From the NCBI GenBank assembly GCA_031292015.1, contig JARLHY010000202.1:62001-126000 (forward strand): a stretch of 64,000 nucleotides of DNA. The letters are read 5' to 3'. The DNA comes from Negativicutes bacterium (GTDB lineage: Bacteria; Bacillota_C; Negativicutes; Sporomusales_B; JARLHX01). Position 1 is the first letter of the stretch, and every line of letters starts with the position of its first letter. The notes under the pieces are model-generated. The model worked only from the letters and a program-made list of their open reading frames with translations. It was not told the origin of the DNA and did no database searches. Made by a program: the position numbers and the translations under genes. Shown here in pieces: positions 30,241-38,684 of the stretch.

Positions 30241-31290
30241 GTGCCAGTCGTTGATTTGCGCAGCGATACTGTGACAATGCCCACCGCGGCCATGCGTCAG
30301 GCGATGTTTCAGGCCGAAGTCGGTGACGACGTTTACCGTGAAGACCCCACCATTATCGCCCTGGAGAACCTGGGAGCCGGGATGCTGGGCAAGGAAGCCG
30401 GCCTGTTCGTCACCAGCGGCACCATGGGCAACCAGGTGGCGGCTATGGTTCATACGAAAAAAGGCGATGAGATCATCTGCGAGGCAGAAGCTCATATCTA
30501 TTATTACGAGGTGGCCGGACTGGCCTGCCTGTCCGGCGCTCAGGTCCGTCCGCTGCTGGGCGACCGGGGTATTCTGTCAGCCGACATGATCCGGCCCCAT
30601 ATCCGGCCGGTGGATGTCCATGCTCCCGACACCGGGCTGATTTGTGTGGAAAACAGCCATAACCGGGCTGGCGGCACCTGCTACACCCTGGCCGGATTGG
30701 CCGGCATCAAAGAACTGGCCGGCCGGCACGGCATTCCGGTACATATGGACGGGGCCCGGATCTTCAACGCCGCCGCGTCTCAGGGCGTGACAGCGAAAGA
30801 AATCGCCCGCTGCGCCGATTCGGTTCAGTTTTGCCTCTCCAAGGGGTTGGCGGCGCCGGTAGGTTCACTGTTGGTCGGTTCCCGCGAGTTTGTGGAGAAA
30901 GCCCGCCGTATCCGTAAGATGCTGGGCGGCGGCATGCGCCAGGCCGGTGTCATCGCCGCTGCGGGAATCGTGGCTCTGTCCTCGATGGTCGACCGTCTGG
31001 CCGAGGACCATGAAAACGCCAAACGGCTGGCTGAGGGAATCGCCAATCTTGGCTACGAAATTGACCTTGCCACCGTCCAGACCAACATCGTCATCTTCAG
31101 CGTCGACGGTCTGAAAATCGATGCTCCGGCGCTCGTGGCCGCCCTCGGCGAAAACGGAGTGAAGGCCGGCGCCTTTGGCGAACGGCGGGTACGTATGGTC
31201 ACCCATCTGGGAATCGAACGCTCCGACATCGACTACACAGTGGACATCCTGGCCAAAATGAAGGAAAACCTGGCTTGTTCCAAGCCTTAG
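30241..31290 (+). CDS. ltaE: Low-specificity L-threonine aldolase
   Basis: A 349-residue PLP enzyme of fold type I that cleaves L-threonine to glycine and acetaldehyde. It starts VVDLRSDTVTMPT and has GDDVYREDPT, VTSGTMGNQVA, HMDGARIFNAA and the PLP lysine in SVQFCLSKGLAAPVGS. The GTG at 30241 has TAGGAG 7 bases upstream and matches the usual family N-terminus. It follows the 6S RNA terminator. Confidence 0.93.
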   Translation: MPVVDLRSDTVTMPTAAMRQAMFQAEVGDDVYREDPTIIALENLGAGMLGKEAGLFVTSGTMGNQVAAMVHTKKGDEIICEAEAHIYYYEVAGLACLSGAQVRPLLGDRGILSADMIRPHIRPVDVHAPDTGLICVENSHNRAGGTCYTLAGLAGIKELAGRHGIPVHMDGARIFNAAASQGVTAKEIARCADSVQFCLSKGLAAPVGSLLVGSREFVEKARRIRKMLGGGMRQAGVIAAAGIVALSSMVDRLAEDHENAKRLAEGIANLGYEIDLATVQTNIVIFSVDGLKIDAPALVAALGENGVKAGAFGERRVRMVTHLGIERSDIDYTVDILAKMKENLACSKP

Positions 31291-31332
31291 GATCATGCTT
31301 TCGCCGCCCGTGCGGGAAAGGAGCACAGCAAT

Positions 31333-32646
31333 ATGAGTCTCTTCGATGACGAGCAGTTGTTCGGACCCCGGCCGCCGGAACCCTTGGCGGTGCGGCTCCG
31401 TCCGGTGTCCCTGGACGAATTTGTCGGCCAGTCCGACGTAGTCGGCACAGGTAAATTCCTGCGCCGGATGATCGACGCCGACACGGTGCCGTCGCTCATC
31501 CTGTTCGGTTCTCCCGGAACAGGCAAAACCACCCTGTCCCAGATCATCGCCCGCGAGACCGACTCCCAGTTTGAGCAGCTCAACGCCGTCTCCGCCGGAG
31601 TGGCTGACATCCGCAAGATCATCGACGCCGCCCAAAAGCGTCTGCGCAACGAGCGCCGCCGGACCATTCTTTTCATTGACGAAATTCATCGCTTTTCCAA
31701 ATCCCAGCAGGACGTGCTGCTGCCCTATGTTGAAAACGGCACCATAGTACTCATTGGCGCCACCACCGAAAATCCCTATTTTGAAGTCAACGCGCCGCTC
31801 TTATCGCGGGTCAGGGTTTTCCGGCTGCTGCCGCTGGACAGCGACGCCGTGATTATCCTGCTGGAAAGGGCACTGAGCGACGAAGAACGCGGCTTGGGCA
31901 AAATGGCCCTGGGCTGCGATCGCTCCGTTCTGTCCCTGATCGCCGACATCGCCAACGGTGACGCCCGCGTGGCCCTCAACCTCCTGGAACAGGCGGCGTC
32001 GATGCTGGAGGGCACCGACAACCGGGAGATCACCGCCGACGCCATTGAAGCCATCGCCGGCAGCCGCCTTATCGCCTATGACAAGCAGGGCGACAACCAT
32101 TACAATGTTATCTCGGCCTTCATCAAAAGCATGCGGGGCTCCGACCCTGATGCCGCCCTGCACTACCTGGGGAGGATGCTGGCCGCCGGGGAAGACGTGA
32201 AATTCATCGCCAGGCGGATTGTCATCTGCGCTGCCGAGGATGTTGGCAACGCCGACCCCAATGCACTGGTGGTGGCCATGGCGGCGGCCCAGGCCGTACA
32301 GTTTATCGGCCTGCCGGAAGGGCGCATTCCCCTGGCTCAGGCCGTGGTCTACGTCGCCACCGCCCCCAAGAGCAACGCCGCCTATGTAGCCATCGACAAG
32401 GCTATGGCCGACATCAGCAGCCGCAACATCGGCCAGGTGCCTGTTCACCTGCGGGACAGTTCCTACAAAGGCGCCAAACAGTGGGGCTACGGCCGCGATT
32501 ACAAGTACCCCCACGATTATCCCGGCGCTCACACTCCGCAGCAGTACCTGCCTGACGAACTCAAAAACATGACTTACTATCAGCCCAGCGATCGCGGCTT
32601 TGAAGCCAAAATAGCCGAGCGGCTGAAGTACTGGCACAAAAAGTGA
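31333..32646 (+). CDS. rarA: Replication-associated recombination protein A (RarA/MgsA)
   Basis: A 437-residue AAA+ ATPase. Walker A is LFGSPGTGKTTLSQIIA, Walker B TILFIDEIHRFSKSQQDVLL, and sensor 1 IGATTENPYFEVN. The C-terminal half is the tetramerisation region, with DNHYNVISAFIKSMRGSDPD and YPHDYPGAHTPQQYLPDEL. It acts at stalled forks and at SSB-coated DNA. The SD AAAGGAG lies upstream. A terminator-like hairpin follows. Confidence 0.95.
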   Translation: MSLFDDEQLFGPRPPEPLAVRLRPVSLDEFVGQSDVVGTGKFLRRMIDADTVPSLILFGSPGTGKTTLSQIIARETDSQFEQLNAVSAGVADIRKIIDAAQKRLRNERRRTILFIDEIHRFSKSQQDVLLPYVENGTIVLIGATTENPYFEVNAPLLSRVRVFRLLPLDSDAVIILLERALSDEERGLGKMALGCDRSVLSLIADIANGDARVALNLLEQAASMLEGTDNREITADAIEAIAGSRLIAYDKQGDNHYNVISAFIKSMRGSDPDAALHYLGRMLAAGEDVKFIARRIVICAAEDVGNADPNALVVAMAAAQAVQFIGLPEGRIPLAQAVVYVATAPKSNAAYVAIDKAMADISSRNIGQVPVHLRDSSYKGAKQWGYGRDYKYPHDYPGAHTPQQYLPDELKNMTYYQPSDRGFEAKIAERLKYWHKK

Positions 32647-32684
32647 CCTGCCCGAAAATGAAAAGACCTAGGCAATAGGAAGCG

Positions 32685-32730
32685 AAATCCTGCGGTCGGG
32701 GACATCCGGCGCCGCAGGATTTATATTTGT
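32685..32730 (+). terminator. Probable terminator after rarA
   Basis: An 11-bp perfect stem AAATCCTGCGG / CCGCAGGATTT with a 16-base loop and tail ATATTTGT. Confidence 0.55.
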
Positions 32731-32880
32731 TGAAGCCAGCAGGAATTTCGCAACTTATCGCCAATAAGTAGCTTTGAATGATAATGTCGAATTAGCTCGA
32801 AATAGCGCGACGGCCATGCTCTCATGCCACAGGCCAAAGTACCTTGGCAAGAGTCGCCAAACAAAAAACAGGAGGCATGT

Positions 32881-33270
32881 ATGCCAAAAGTAATGATCGT
32901 TGACGACGCCGCGTTTATGCGGATGATGCTGAGGAATATCCTGGCCAACACCGATTTTGAAGTGGTCGGGGAAGCGTCCACCGGGACCCAGGCGGTCAGG
33001 CTGTATCAGGAACTGCATCCCGACGTGGTAACCATGGACATCACTATGCCTGACAAGGATGGCGTTTCCGCGGTGAGAGAAATCAGAAAAATCGATCCTG
33101 GCGCAAAAATCATCATGTGCAGCGCTATGGGCCAGCAGGAAATGATCGTCGATTCCATCAAGGCCGGCGCCTCGGATTTTTTGGTAAAGCCTTTTCAACC
33201 CGAACGGGTGCTGGAATCGCTGCGAAAAATTCTTGGCATCAGCGCCCAAAAAACCGAAGAAGAGTCCTGA
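32881..33270 (+). CDS. CheY-like single-domain response regulator
   Basis: A 129-residue lone receiver domain. The acidic pair is in VMIVDDAAFMR, the phospho-acceptor Asp in VVTMDITMPDKDG, the conserved Ser/Ala in IIMCSAMGQQ, and the Lys in DFLVKPFQPERV. It has no output domain and is close to Firmicutes CheY. No chemotaxis genes are adjacent, so its partner kinase is elsewhere. It starts at ATG 32881 with the SD AGGAGG. It is flanked by hairpins on both sides, so it is monocistronic. Confidence 0.93.
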   Translation: MPKVMIVDDAAFMRMMLRNILANTDFEVVGEASTGTQAVRLYQELHPDVVTMDITMPDKDGVSAVREIRKIDPGAKIIMCSAMGQQEMIVDSIKAGASDFLVKPFQPERVLESLRKILGISAQKTEEES

Positions 33271-33293
33271 GGCCCGATACGGCTTGGAGGCAT

Positions 33294-33332
33294 AATCCTG
33301 CAACAGGGAATTCGTGTTGCAGGATTTTCTTG
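33294..33332 (+). terminator. Terminator after the CheY-like gene
   Basis: A 12-bp perfect stem AATCCTGCAACA / TGTTGCAGGATT, 9-base loop, then TTTCTT. Confidence 0.8.
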
Positions 33333-33384
33333 TTGCAGGCCGAAATGGGCATTATTGCCAAAGAAATAAGGGGAGGGATTTAGT

Positions 33385-34122
33385 TTGGAAACCAGAAAAG
33401 TAGCACTGATCACCGGCGCCGGAACCGGGATCGGCAGAGCGATAGCGCTGGCTCTGGCAGCGCGGGGAATTGATGTTGTGGTGAATTATTCCCGCTCCGA
33501 AAAAGAAGCCCAGGACACCGCCGACGGAGTGCGGGCCGCGGGGGCGTCCTGCCTGCTGCACAAGGCCGATGTCTCCTACGATAACGAAGTGCGACAGATG
33601 CTCGCCGACAGCATTGCTTTTTTCGGACGCCTGGATTATCTCGTCAACTGCGCCGGAACCACCGACTTTGTCGATCTGACTGATATGGAAGGTCTGAAGG
33701 AAGAATACTGGGACCGGGCCCTGGGAGTCAATGTAAAAGGGCTTTTCTTCGTCAGCCGGGCCGCAGCGCCCCATCTGAAGAAAACCGGCGGCTCCATCGT
33801 TAACATCACCTCCATCGCCGGCATTACCGGCAAAGGCAGTTCCATCGCCTATGCCGCTTCCAAGGCTGCCGCGATCAGTGTGACCAAGTCTTTAGCCCAA
33901 GTATTGGCGCCCGAGGTGCGGGTCAACAGCGTGGCGCCGGGGATTGTCCTCACCCGCTGGGTGGCCGGCAAGGAAGACCACGTGAAATGGCTCGGACAGG
34001 GAACTCCCCTAGGCCGGGTCTGCGGACCGGAGGATGTGGCGGAAATTGTGGTTCCACTGCTGCTGTCCGCAGGAATGATGACCGGCCAGACTCTGGTGGT
34101 GGACGGCGGAGCGATCATGTAA
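33385..34122 (+). CDS. SDR-family oxidoreductase (3-oxoacyl-ACP reductase-like)
   Basis: A 245-residue classical short-chain dehydrogenase. The Rossmann motif is TGAGTGIGRA, NAG is VNCAGTTDF, the catalytic Ser is in VNITSIAG, and YxxxK is YAASK. The C-terminal MMTGQTLVVDGG is also typical. NADP preference is suggested by NYSRSEKEA. It resembles FabG, but it lies alone, outside a fatty-acid cluster, so its substrate is open. It starts at TTG behind GGGGAGGG. Confidence 0.9.
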   Translation: METRKVALITGAGTGIGRAIALALAARGIDVVVNYSRSEKEAQDTADGVRAAGASCLLHKADVSYDNEVRQMLADSIAFFGRLDYLVNCAGTTDFVDLTDMEGLKEEYWDRALGVNVKGLFFVSRAAAPHLKKTGGSIVNITSIAGITGKGSSIAYAASKAAAISVTKSLAQVLAPEVRVNSVAPGIVLTRWVAGKEDHVKWLGQGTPLGRVCGPEDVAEIVVPLLLSAGMMTGQTLVVDGGAIM

Positions 34123-34131
34123 CGGCGTTAT

Positions 34132-34167
34132 AACAGAACCGGATCCATATAAGGATCCGGTTCTGTT
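34132..34167. terminator. Shared terminator between convergent SDR and aldolase genes
   Basis: A 15-bp perfect stem AACAGAACCGGATCC / GGATCCGGTTCTGTT with a 6-base loop. The gene on the - strand ends 20 bp beyond, so it may serve both sides. Confidence 0.8.
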
Positions 34168-34187
34168 TGCTAAAGCGGGCAGATTTC

Positions 34188-34955
34188 TTATTTTTGAATT
34201 CCGCCGGTGAAGCGGAAAAACTCGTTGCAGCCGTGGGCGAACACTGTAGTCAGATGAGTGTAAAAATACGTGACGCCCTGTTTCAGCCGCTGTTCTGCCA
34301 CGGCGAAGTTTCCGGCGGTGCCGGACGCCCGGCCTGTTGCGGCGATGGCGGCGAAGGCGCTGTTTATTGCTTCCTGGACGACCGGGTGGCCGGACTGGCC
34401 CGGGTAGCCAAGCGACTGGGACAGATCGGATGGCCCGACAAACAGTACATCGATCCCGGGTACGGCAGCGATTTCACCGATGTTGCCAAGCGCCTCCTTG
34501 TCCTCAATCTGGACGCAGACCAAAAGTTCGTGATTCGCCTGGCTCGTATACTTGTCAAGATCGAGACGTAAGCCGTAACCGGCCGAACGGGTTCCTACCG
34601 CCAGGCTTCTGGCGCCCTCGGGGTGATATTTGGCGGCAGCCACGATTTGGGCAGCTTCGGCCGCGGTGTTGACATGCGGGGCCTGTATACCGCCGACGCC
34701 GCGGTCCAGGTACTGCAAGACAGTCTCCGGGTCGTTTTTCGGCGGTCGGACAATGGCTGTGATGCCGCAGGCCTCGGCGGCCATAACCATGAGTTCCACC
34801 GTTTCCAGTCCTATCGAGCCGTGCTCGCAGTCGATCAGCACCCAGTCGAAGCCGATTTTACCGGCCATTTCCACCAACTGGGGCGACGGGATCATCAGCG
34901 AAAGCCCCAAAGCCGCCTGCCTCTGCCGAATTTTTTCCTTCATCCTGTTTGGCAT
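34188..34955 (-). CDS. HpcH/HpaI-family aldolase
   Basis: A 255-residue class II pyruvate aldolase-type protein. Motifs are FDWVLIDCEHGSIGLE, IVRPPKNDPETVLQYLDRG, GIQAPHVNTAAEA, and metal-site VCVQIEDKEALGNI followed by VLFVGPSDLSQSLGYPG. Relatives cleave 2-keto-3-deoxy sugar acids or 4-hydroxy-2-ketoheptanedioate; the substrate is not clear. It starts at ATG 34955, with GGGAGG 11 bases upstream. It is one of three - strand genes in the window. Confidence 0.9.
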   Translation of the reverse strand: MPNRMKEKIRQRQAALGLSLMIPSPQLVEMAGKIGFDWVLIDCEHGSIGLETVELMVMAAEACGITAIVRPPKNDPETVLQYLDRGVGGIQAPHVNTAAEAAQIVAAAKYHPEGARSLAVGTRSAGYGLRLDLDKYTSQANHELLVCVQIEDKEALGNIGEIAAVPGIDVLFVGPSDLSQSLGYPGQSGHPVVQEAINSAFAAIAATGRASGTAGNFAVAEQRLKQGVTYFYTHLTTVFAHGCNEFFRFTGGIQK

Positions 34956-35048
34956 TTATCATTCATCCTCCCGCCGTACATCGTAATATTGGTTCCCATT
35001 ACGCAGAAATTCGCCGTAGTCAAAGGTATGCCTGCATACTGGGCGGAC

Positions 35049-35077
35049 TTGACAGAACTTTGGCTGGGAAATAAGCT
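35049..35077 (+). promoter_or_regulatory. Possible promoter for ridA
   Basis: Perfect TTGACA (35049-35054), 17-bp spacer, weak TAAGCT -10, about 80 bp before the gene. Confidence 0.4.
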
Positions 35078-35155
35078 AAAAGAGAAACCGATGTGGCCGT
35101 AACGATTGCAGAAAACCCTCAAATAAAACCGGCTTGCATCTAAATAAGAGGAAGG

Positions 35156-35545
35156 ATGGTTACAGTGCCCAGAAAAGCGTTTTCCGCTCCCGGCGCGGTG
35201 GCTGTGGGACCGTATTCCCACGCTGTGGAGGCCGGCGGATTTGTCTATCTGTCCGGACAGACCCCCTTTGACCCGGCCATCGGAAAAATGGCCGAAGGCG
35301 ATGTCGGAGCCCAGACCCGCCAGTGCTTCAAAAACCTGTTCAACGTCCTGACTGCCGCCGGGCTGACTCCGGACGACGTGGTCAAGGTTAATGTCTTTCT
35401 CACCGATATGGGCGATTTCGCGGCCATGAACGCCGTCTACGCTGCCCAGTTTGCCGAACCCTTCCCGGCCCGCTCCACCATCGGCGTGGCCGCCCTGCCC
35501 CGTGGCGCAGCCGTCGAGATCGAAATGATCGCCCGCCGGGGCTAG
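35156..35545 (+). CDS. RidA-family reactive intermediate deaminase
   Basis: A 129-residue YjgF/YER057c/UK114 protein. It has GPYSHAVEAGGFVYLSGQTP, DVVKVNVFLTDMGDFAAMN and RSTIGVAALPRGAAVEIEMIA, whose arginine binds the substrate carboxylate. RidA hydrolyses reactive enamine and imine intermediates from PLP enzymes. It starts at ATG 35156; a GTG at 35165 is possible. It is monocistronic, with a bidirectional terminator. Confidence 0.94.
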   Translation: MVTVPRKAFSAPGAVAVGPYSHAVEAGGFVYLSGQTPFDPAIGKMAEGDVGAQTRQCFKNLFNVLTAAGLTPDDVVKVNVFLTDMGDFAAMNAVYAAQFAEPFPARSTIGVAALPRGAAVEIEMIARRG

Positions 35546-35574
35546 AAAATTACTTATTCTCAATGCACAATAAG

Positions 35575-35616
35575 AAACCTCGTTGAATTGGCTGGATGCC
35601 AGTTCAACGAGGTTTT
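35575..35616. terminator. Bidirectional terminator after ridA
   Basis: A 13-base arm AAACCTCGTTGAA pairs with TTCAACGAGGTTT; the loop contains a further GGC/GCC pairing. TTTT follows on + and TTTCTTA on -, between convergent genes. Confidence 0.75.
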
Positions 35617-35662
35617 AGCGTTGAATAACGATGTTATTGTTCTGTTTTGGCTCCGGAGCAGA

Positions 35663-35980
35663 TCAATAATACTCCTTGCTCTCCCGGTATTTCTCCACCG
35701 CCGCGATTTTGTCGGCAGGAGTCGCTGCCTCGGTCCACAGATCCTTGAACAGAAAGGAGTTTTTGAAGCTGGTGCTCCAGAGGAACGCCCCGTCGGGGCG
35801 GTAACAGGAAAACAGCACCGCCTGGCGCAACGATTGCGGCGTTTTCCCCTCTTCGTCGGTAATCAGCACGTAGCTGCCGTCCGGATCATATTCAAAGAGC
35901 AGCGCTGTCACGAAGTCCTCCATATCTGTCTCTTCAAAACCCAGCTGACTATAAAAATCGCGGTTGTTGTCATCGCTCAT
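35663..35980 (-). CDS. Hypothetical acidic protein
   Basis: A 105-residue acidic protein with no membrane segment. It contains [20 protein letters not shown] followed by [17 protein letters not shown] and an aromatic C-terminal half. The central part weakly recalls DUF1292-type proteins (compare the gene at 48833), but I cannot assign a family. The SD GGAGA sits before the - strand ATG. It is convergent with ridA. Confidence 0.6.
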   Translation of the reverse strand: MSDDNNRDFYSQLGFEETDMEDFVTALLFEYDPDGSYVLITDEEGKTPQSLRQAVLFSCYRPDGAFLWSTSFKNSFLFKDLWTEAATPADKIAAVEKYRESKEYY

Positions 35981-36156
35981 GCCATCGTCTCCTTATACAT
36001 GCTTGTCCGGTTTCGCTCCCATTGTACCCCATTCCGTCGCAGGAAACAACTCGGGACATTCCCCGCCAGGCAGAAAAAAGGAAAAAGGCGGCAGGTCTTA
36101 AAACCCGGACAGAGAAAGTAAGAAAAGTATGCGCAAAATTGACGGTGGGTGATTTG

Positions 36157-36615
36157 ATGAAAATTCTGGTGGACGCCGACGCCTGTCCGAAAACCGTTCT
36201 CCAGGCCTGTATGCAACTCGGGCAAAAACACGCCGTACCGGTGTGGACGGTCGCCAGCTTCAACCATAATATCGTGTCCGACAACCATGTCGTTGTTGGC
36301 AGTGCTTCCCAGGAGGCCGATCTGAAGGTCGTCAACCTGACCTCGGCCGGCGATATCGTCATTACCCAGGACTGGGGCCTGGCGGCTATGATCCTGGGCC
36401 GGCACGCCCGCTGTCTCAGTCCGGACGGACGAGAATTTCTCCCTGATAAGATCGAATTTTTGCTTGAAGAGCGGGAGGTCAAGGCCAAACTCCGCCGCGG
36501 CGGCGGGCGGACCAAAGGACCGAAGAAGCGGACCGTCGCCGATGACCTCAAATTTGCCGTCGGCCTGGAACGGATTCTGGCCGGGCTGACGGCGGGGCCC
36601 AACGTCCGGCAGTGA
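36157..36615 (+). CDS. YaiI/YqxD family protein (DUF188)
   Basis: A 152-residue protein. It starts [12 protein letters not shown] and contains [20 protein letters not shown] followed by the basic [19 protein letters not shown], all DUF188 signatures. The fold is PIN-like, with acidic residues in DADACP and DIVITQD; the function is not established. ATG 36157 is the natural start; a longer frame upstream lacks family similarity. Confidence 0.92.
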   Translation: MKILVDADACPKTVLQACMQLGQKHAVPVWTVASFNHNIVSDNHVVVGSASQEADLKVVNLTSAGDIVITQDWGLAAMILGRHARCLSPDGREFLPDKIEFLLEEREVKAKLRRGGGRTKGPKKRTVADDLKFAVGLERILAGLTAGPNVRQ

Positions 36616-36668
36616 ACCTATTTATCGCTGCCTGCTGTTTGCTCTTGTTATGAAGGAGGTGGAAGGGC

Positions 36669-37835
36669 ATGACCGGCTGGCGAAAAACTACATGTGCTTT
36701 GGCCATCGGACTGTGCTGGTTTTCCCTCTACACCTATGTGCCGATTCTGCCGACCTACGCGCATGATCAGGGTGCGTCCTACGAGATGATCGGCATCATC
36801 GCAGGCTCGTACGGTTTCATGCAAATCCTGTTCCGATTGCCACTTGGCGTGGTATCCGACAAACTGAACCGGCGCAAGATTTTTATCATCGCCGGACTGG
36901 CCCTGTGCGTTGTCAGCGGCGCCGGGATGTGGCTGTTTCCCGGTGTGTTGCCGCTCCTGCTGTTCCGGTCAGTGGCCGGGATTGCCGCAACCACCTGGGT
37001 TGTACATACCATCCTCTATGCCAGCTACTACTCATCCCTGGAGTCGCCCAAGGCCATGGGTGTCGTCAGCGCTATCAGCGTTGGCGGCCAGATGGCCGCA
37101 ACCTTGATCGGCGGCTGGCTGGCCTATCATTTTGGCGATGAGTGCACCTTTTTGGCCGGGGCCGTTGGGGGCATCGCCGGGCTGCTCATCAGTTTTGTTA
37201 TCGCCGACAACACCCAGGTGCGCCGTGAGGCGCTGAAGGTCGTCGACCTGCTGGAAGTCGGCACTGATCGGATGTTGATTCTGGCTTCCACCCTGGCCCT
37301 GATCCTGCAGTTGGTCAGCTATGGCTCGATCTACGGCTTCTTGCCCATCGCCGCCCGCAGCATCGGTGCCAACAATTTCGAGCTCGGGCTGCTGCCTACA
37401 TTGTTTATGCTGCCTGGAGTCATTACCACCGCGGTGAGCGGCACCATTTTCACACCCTGGCTCGGCGTAAGGAACTCGCTTATCGCCGGGTTTGCCATCA
37501 TGGCCGCCGCCTGTGTCGCCGTTCCCTTCGTGACCACCCTGAACACCCTATACCTCAACCAGATCATCGCCGGCTTCGGCTGGGGGCTGATCTTTCCTCT
37601 GGTCATGGAACTGGGGGTCAACCATGTGGCTGACGCCAAGCGCGCCACCGCCATGGGCTATCTCCAGTCCACCTACAGTGTGGGGATGTTTATCGGCCCG
37701 GTGATTGTCGGCATGCTTGGCGGAGCTGTAGGTCTGGACTGGGGTTTCTGGGCCGTCGGTATCATCGGTTTTTTCGGTTCGGCCATCACTGCCGCCTTTT
37801 TACCAAAAAGCGCCGGCAGAGCAGCCGCGTCCTGA
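36669..37835 (+). CDS. MFS transporter
   Basis: A 388-residue protein with about 12 hydrophobic segments. The MFS loop motif between spans 2 and 3 is FRLPLGVVSDKLNRRKIF, and TYVPILPTYAHDQGAS follows the first span. It resembles sugar/drug-efflux-like MFS proteins; no substrate can be assigned. A strong SD (GAAGGAGGTGG) lies 7 bases before the ATG. Confidence 0.9.
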   Translation: MTGWRKTTCALAIGLCWFSLYTYVPILPTYAHDQGASYEMIGIIAGSYGFMQILFRLPLGVVSDKLNRRKIFIIAGLALCVVSGAGMWLFPGVLPLLLFRSVAGIAATTWVVHTILYASYYSSLESPKAMGVVSAISVGGQMAATLIGGWLAYHFGDECTFLAGAVGGIAGLLISFVIADNTQVRREALKVVDLLEVGTDRMLILASTLALILQLVSYGSIYGFLPIAARSIGANNFELGLLPTLFMLPGVITTAVSGTIFTPWLGVRNSLIAGFAIMAAACVAVPFVTTLNTLYLNQIIAGFGWGLIFPLVMELGVNHVADAKRATAMGYLQSTYSVGMFIGPVIVGMLGGAVGLDWGFWAVGIIGFFGSAITAAFLPKSAGRAAAS

Positions 37836-37930
37836 GCTAAGAAAGTACTTCCGGCAACAAGGAATTTACCGCCGGGCAGAGAATCAATAACAATATTACA
37901 ATAAATGGAAATTATCTGGAGGGAAAGACT

Positions 37931-38479
37931 GTGGCTAAAAGGCTCTGCCGGCTGATCCTGATCATGCTCCTGTTGCTGCTTCCGGCTGGCGTGGCCATGG
38001 CCGGCGGAGTGGCAGCACCGGTCACCGCCCGTTTTGAGAATTACTGTCTCGATGACGCCATCGTCATTCTCACCCAGACGGCCGGGGTATCCAGAATTAT
38101 CTGCGGACCGGTCGGCGGCAGCTTTACCAGGACATTTGACAATATGCCGCTATCCCAGGCTTTGGAGCAAATAGCCCGGGAAAATCAACTGATCGTCTCC
38201 CTTAAAGCCGATCTTGTCGTAGTCCGGCCAGCGGCAAAACTGCCGCAAAGCGCTTATGCTTCCTGCAGCCTGGTCAAGCTACCGGTTGCAGACGTCCTGA
38301 AAGCCGTGGCCGAAGCCTACGGACTGCAACTTGCCGTCCGCGGCCAACTGAAAGGCGAAGTCTCCGACGAACTGGGCGGAACGATGAAAGAGGTGCTGGA
38401 TGCGCTGTCCGCGAAATATGACTTTCGCTGGTCTGTCAGCAGGAGCACCGCCCGGGTGACGGCCGTCCAGGCAAAATAG
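37931..38479 (+). CDS. Secreted STN/secretin N-domain protein
   Basis: A 182-residue protein with a signal peptide (LCRLILIMLLLLLPAGVAMAGG). Two short repeats follow: FENYCLDDAIVILTQTAGVS...FDNMPLSQALEQIARENQL and VKLPVADVLKAVAEAYGLQL...GTMKEVLDALSAKYDFRW. These resemble the STN domain of secretins and TonB receptors. There is no secretin pore domain. It probably resides in the periplasm of a diderm; partner unknown. It starts at GTG 37931 with the SD GGAGGG. Confidence 0.65.
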   Translation: MAKRLCRLILIMLLLLLPAGVAMAGGVAAPVTARFENYCLDDAIVILTQTAGVSRIICGPVGGSFTRTFDNMPLSQALEQIARENQLIVSLKADLVVVRPAAKLPQSAYASCSLVKLPVADVLKAVAEAYGLQLAVRGQLKGEVSDELGGTMKEVLDALSAKYDFRWSVSRSTARVTAVQAK

Positions 38480-38516
38480 AACGTCATGAAGGGCTCCGTC
38501 CATGACTATGGTTCCG

Positions 38517-38548
38517 AACCCACCGGCTTCACTTAGCGGTGGGTTTTA
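38517..38548 (+). terminator. Terminator after the STN-protein gene
   Basis: A 9-bp stem AACCCACCG / CGGTGGGTT, 11-base loop, TTTTAC tail. Confidence 0.7.
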
Positions 38549-38595
38549 CGCTTTTACCGGCGGATAATCGCCTCAGCCACGGTAAAAAATAATTG

Positions 38596-38634
38596 TGTCA
38601 AAGCTTTGACAACCAGGGAATAATTTGCTATATT
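38596..38634 (+). promoter_or_regulatory. isc operon promoter with overlapping 16-bp palindrome
   Basis: TTGACA (38606-38611), 17-bp spacer, TATATT (38629-38634), with an extended TGC before the -10. The perfect palindrome TGTCAAAGCTTTGACA (38596-38611) covers the -35 and is a candidate operator, possibly for the Rrf2 regulator encoded first in the operon. Confidence 0.8.
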
Positions 38635-38684
38635 AAATTTAAAGAAAACCTATCGTATTAGTCGGGATTGCGGGAGAGGTTGTC

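Noticed and set aside
32804..32815. GCGCGACGGCC as another copy of the structured element
   Set aside because: Only 11 bases match. No outer stem, C-rich stem or AGCAATGGG block is nearby, so chance is likely.
34167..34571. 134-codon + strand frame after the SDR gene
   Set aside because: It is antisense to the HpcH/HpaI aldolase, which has clear motifs.
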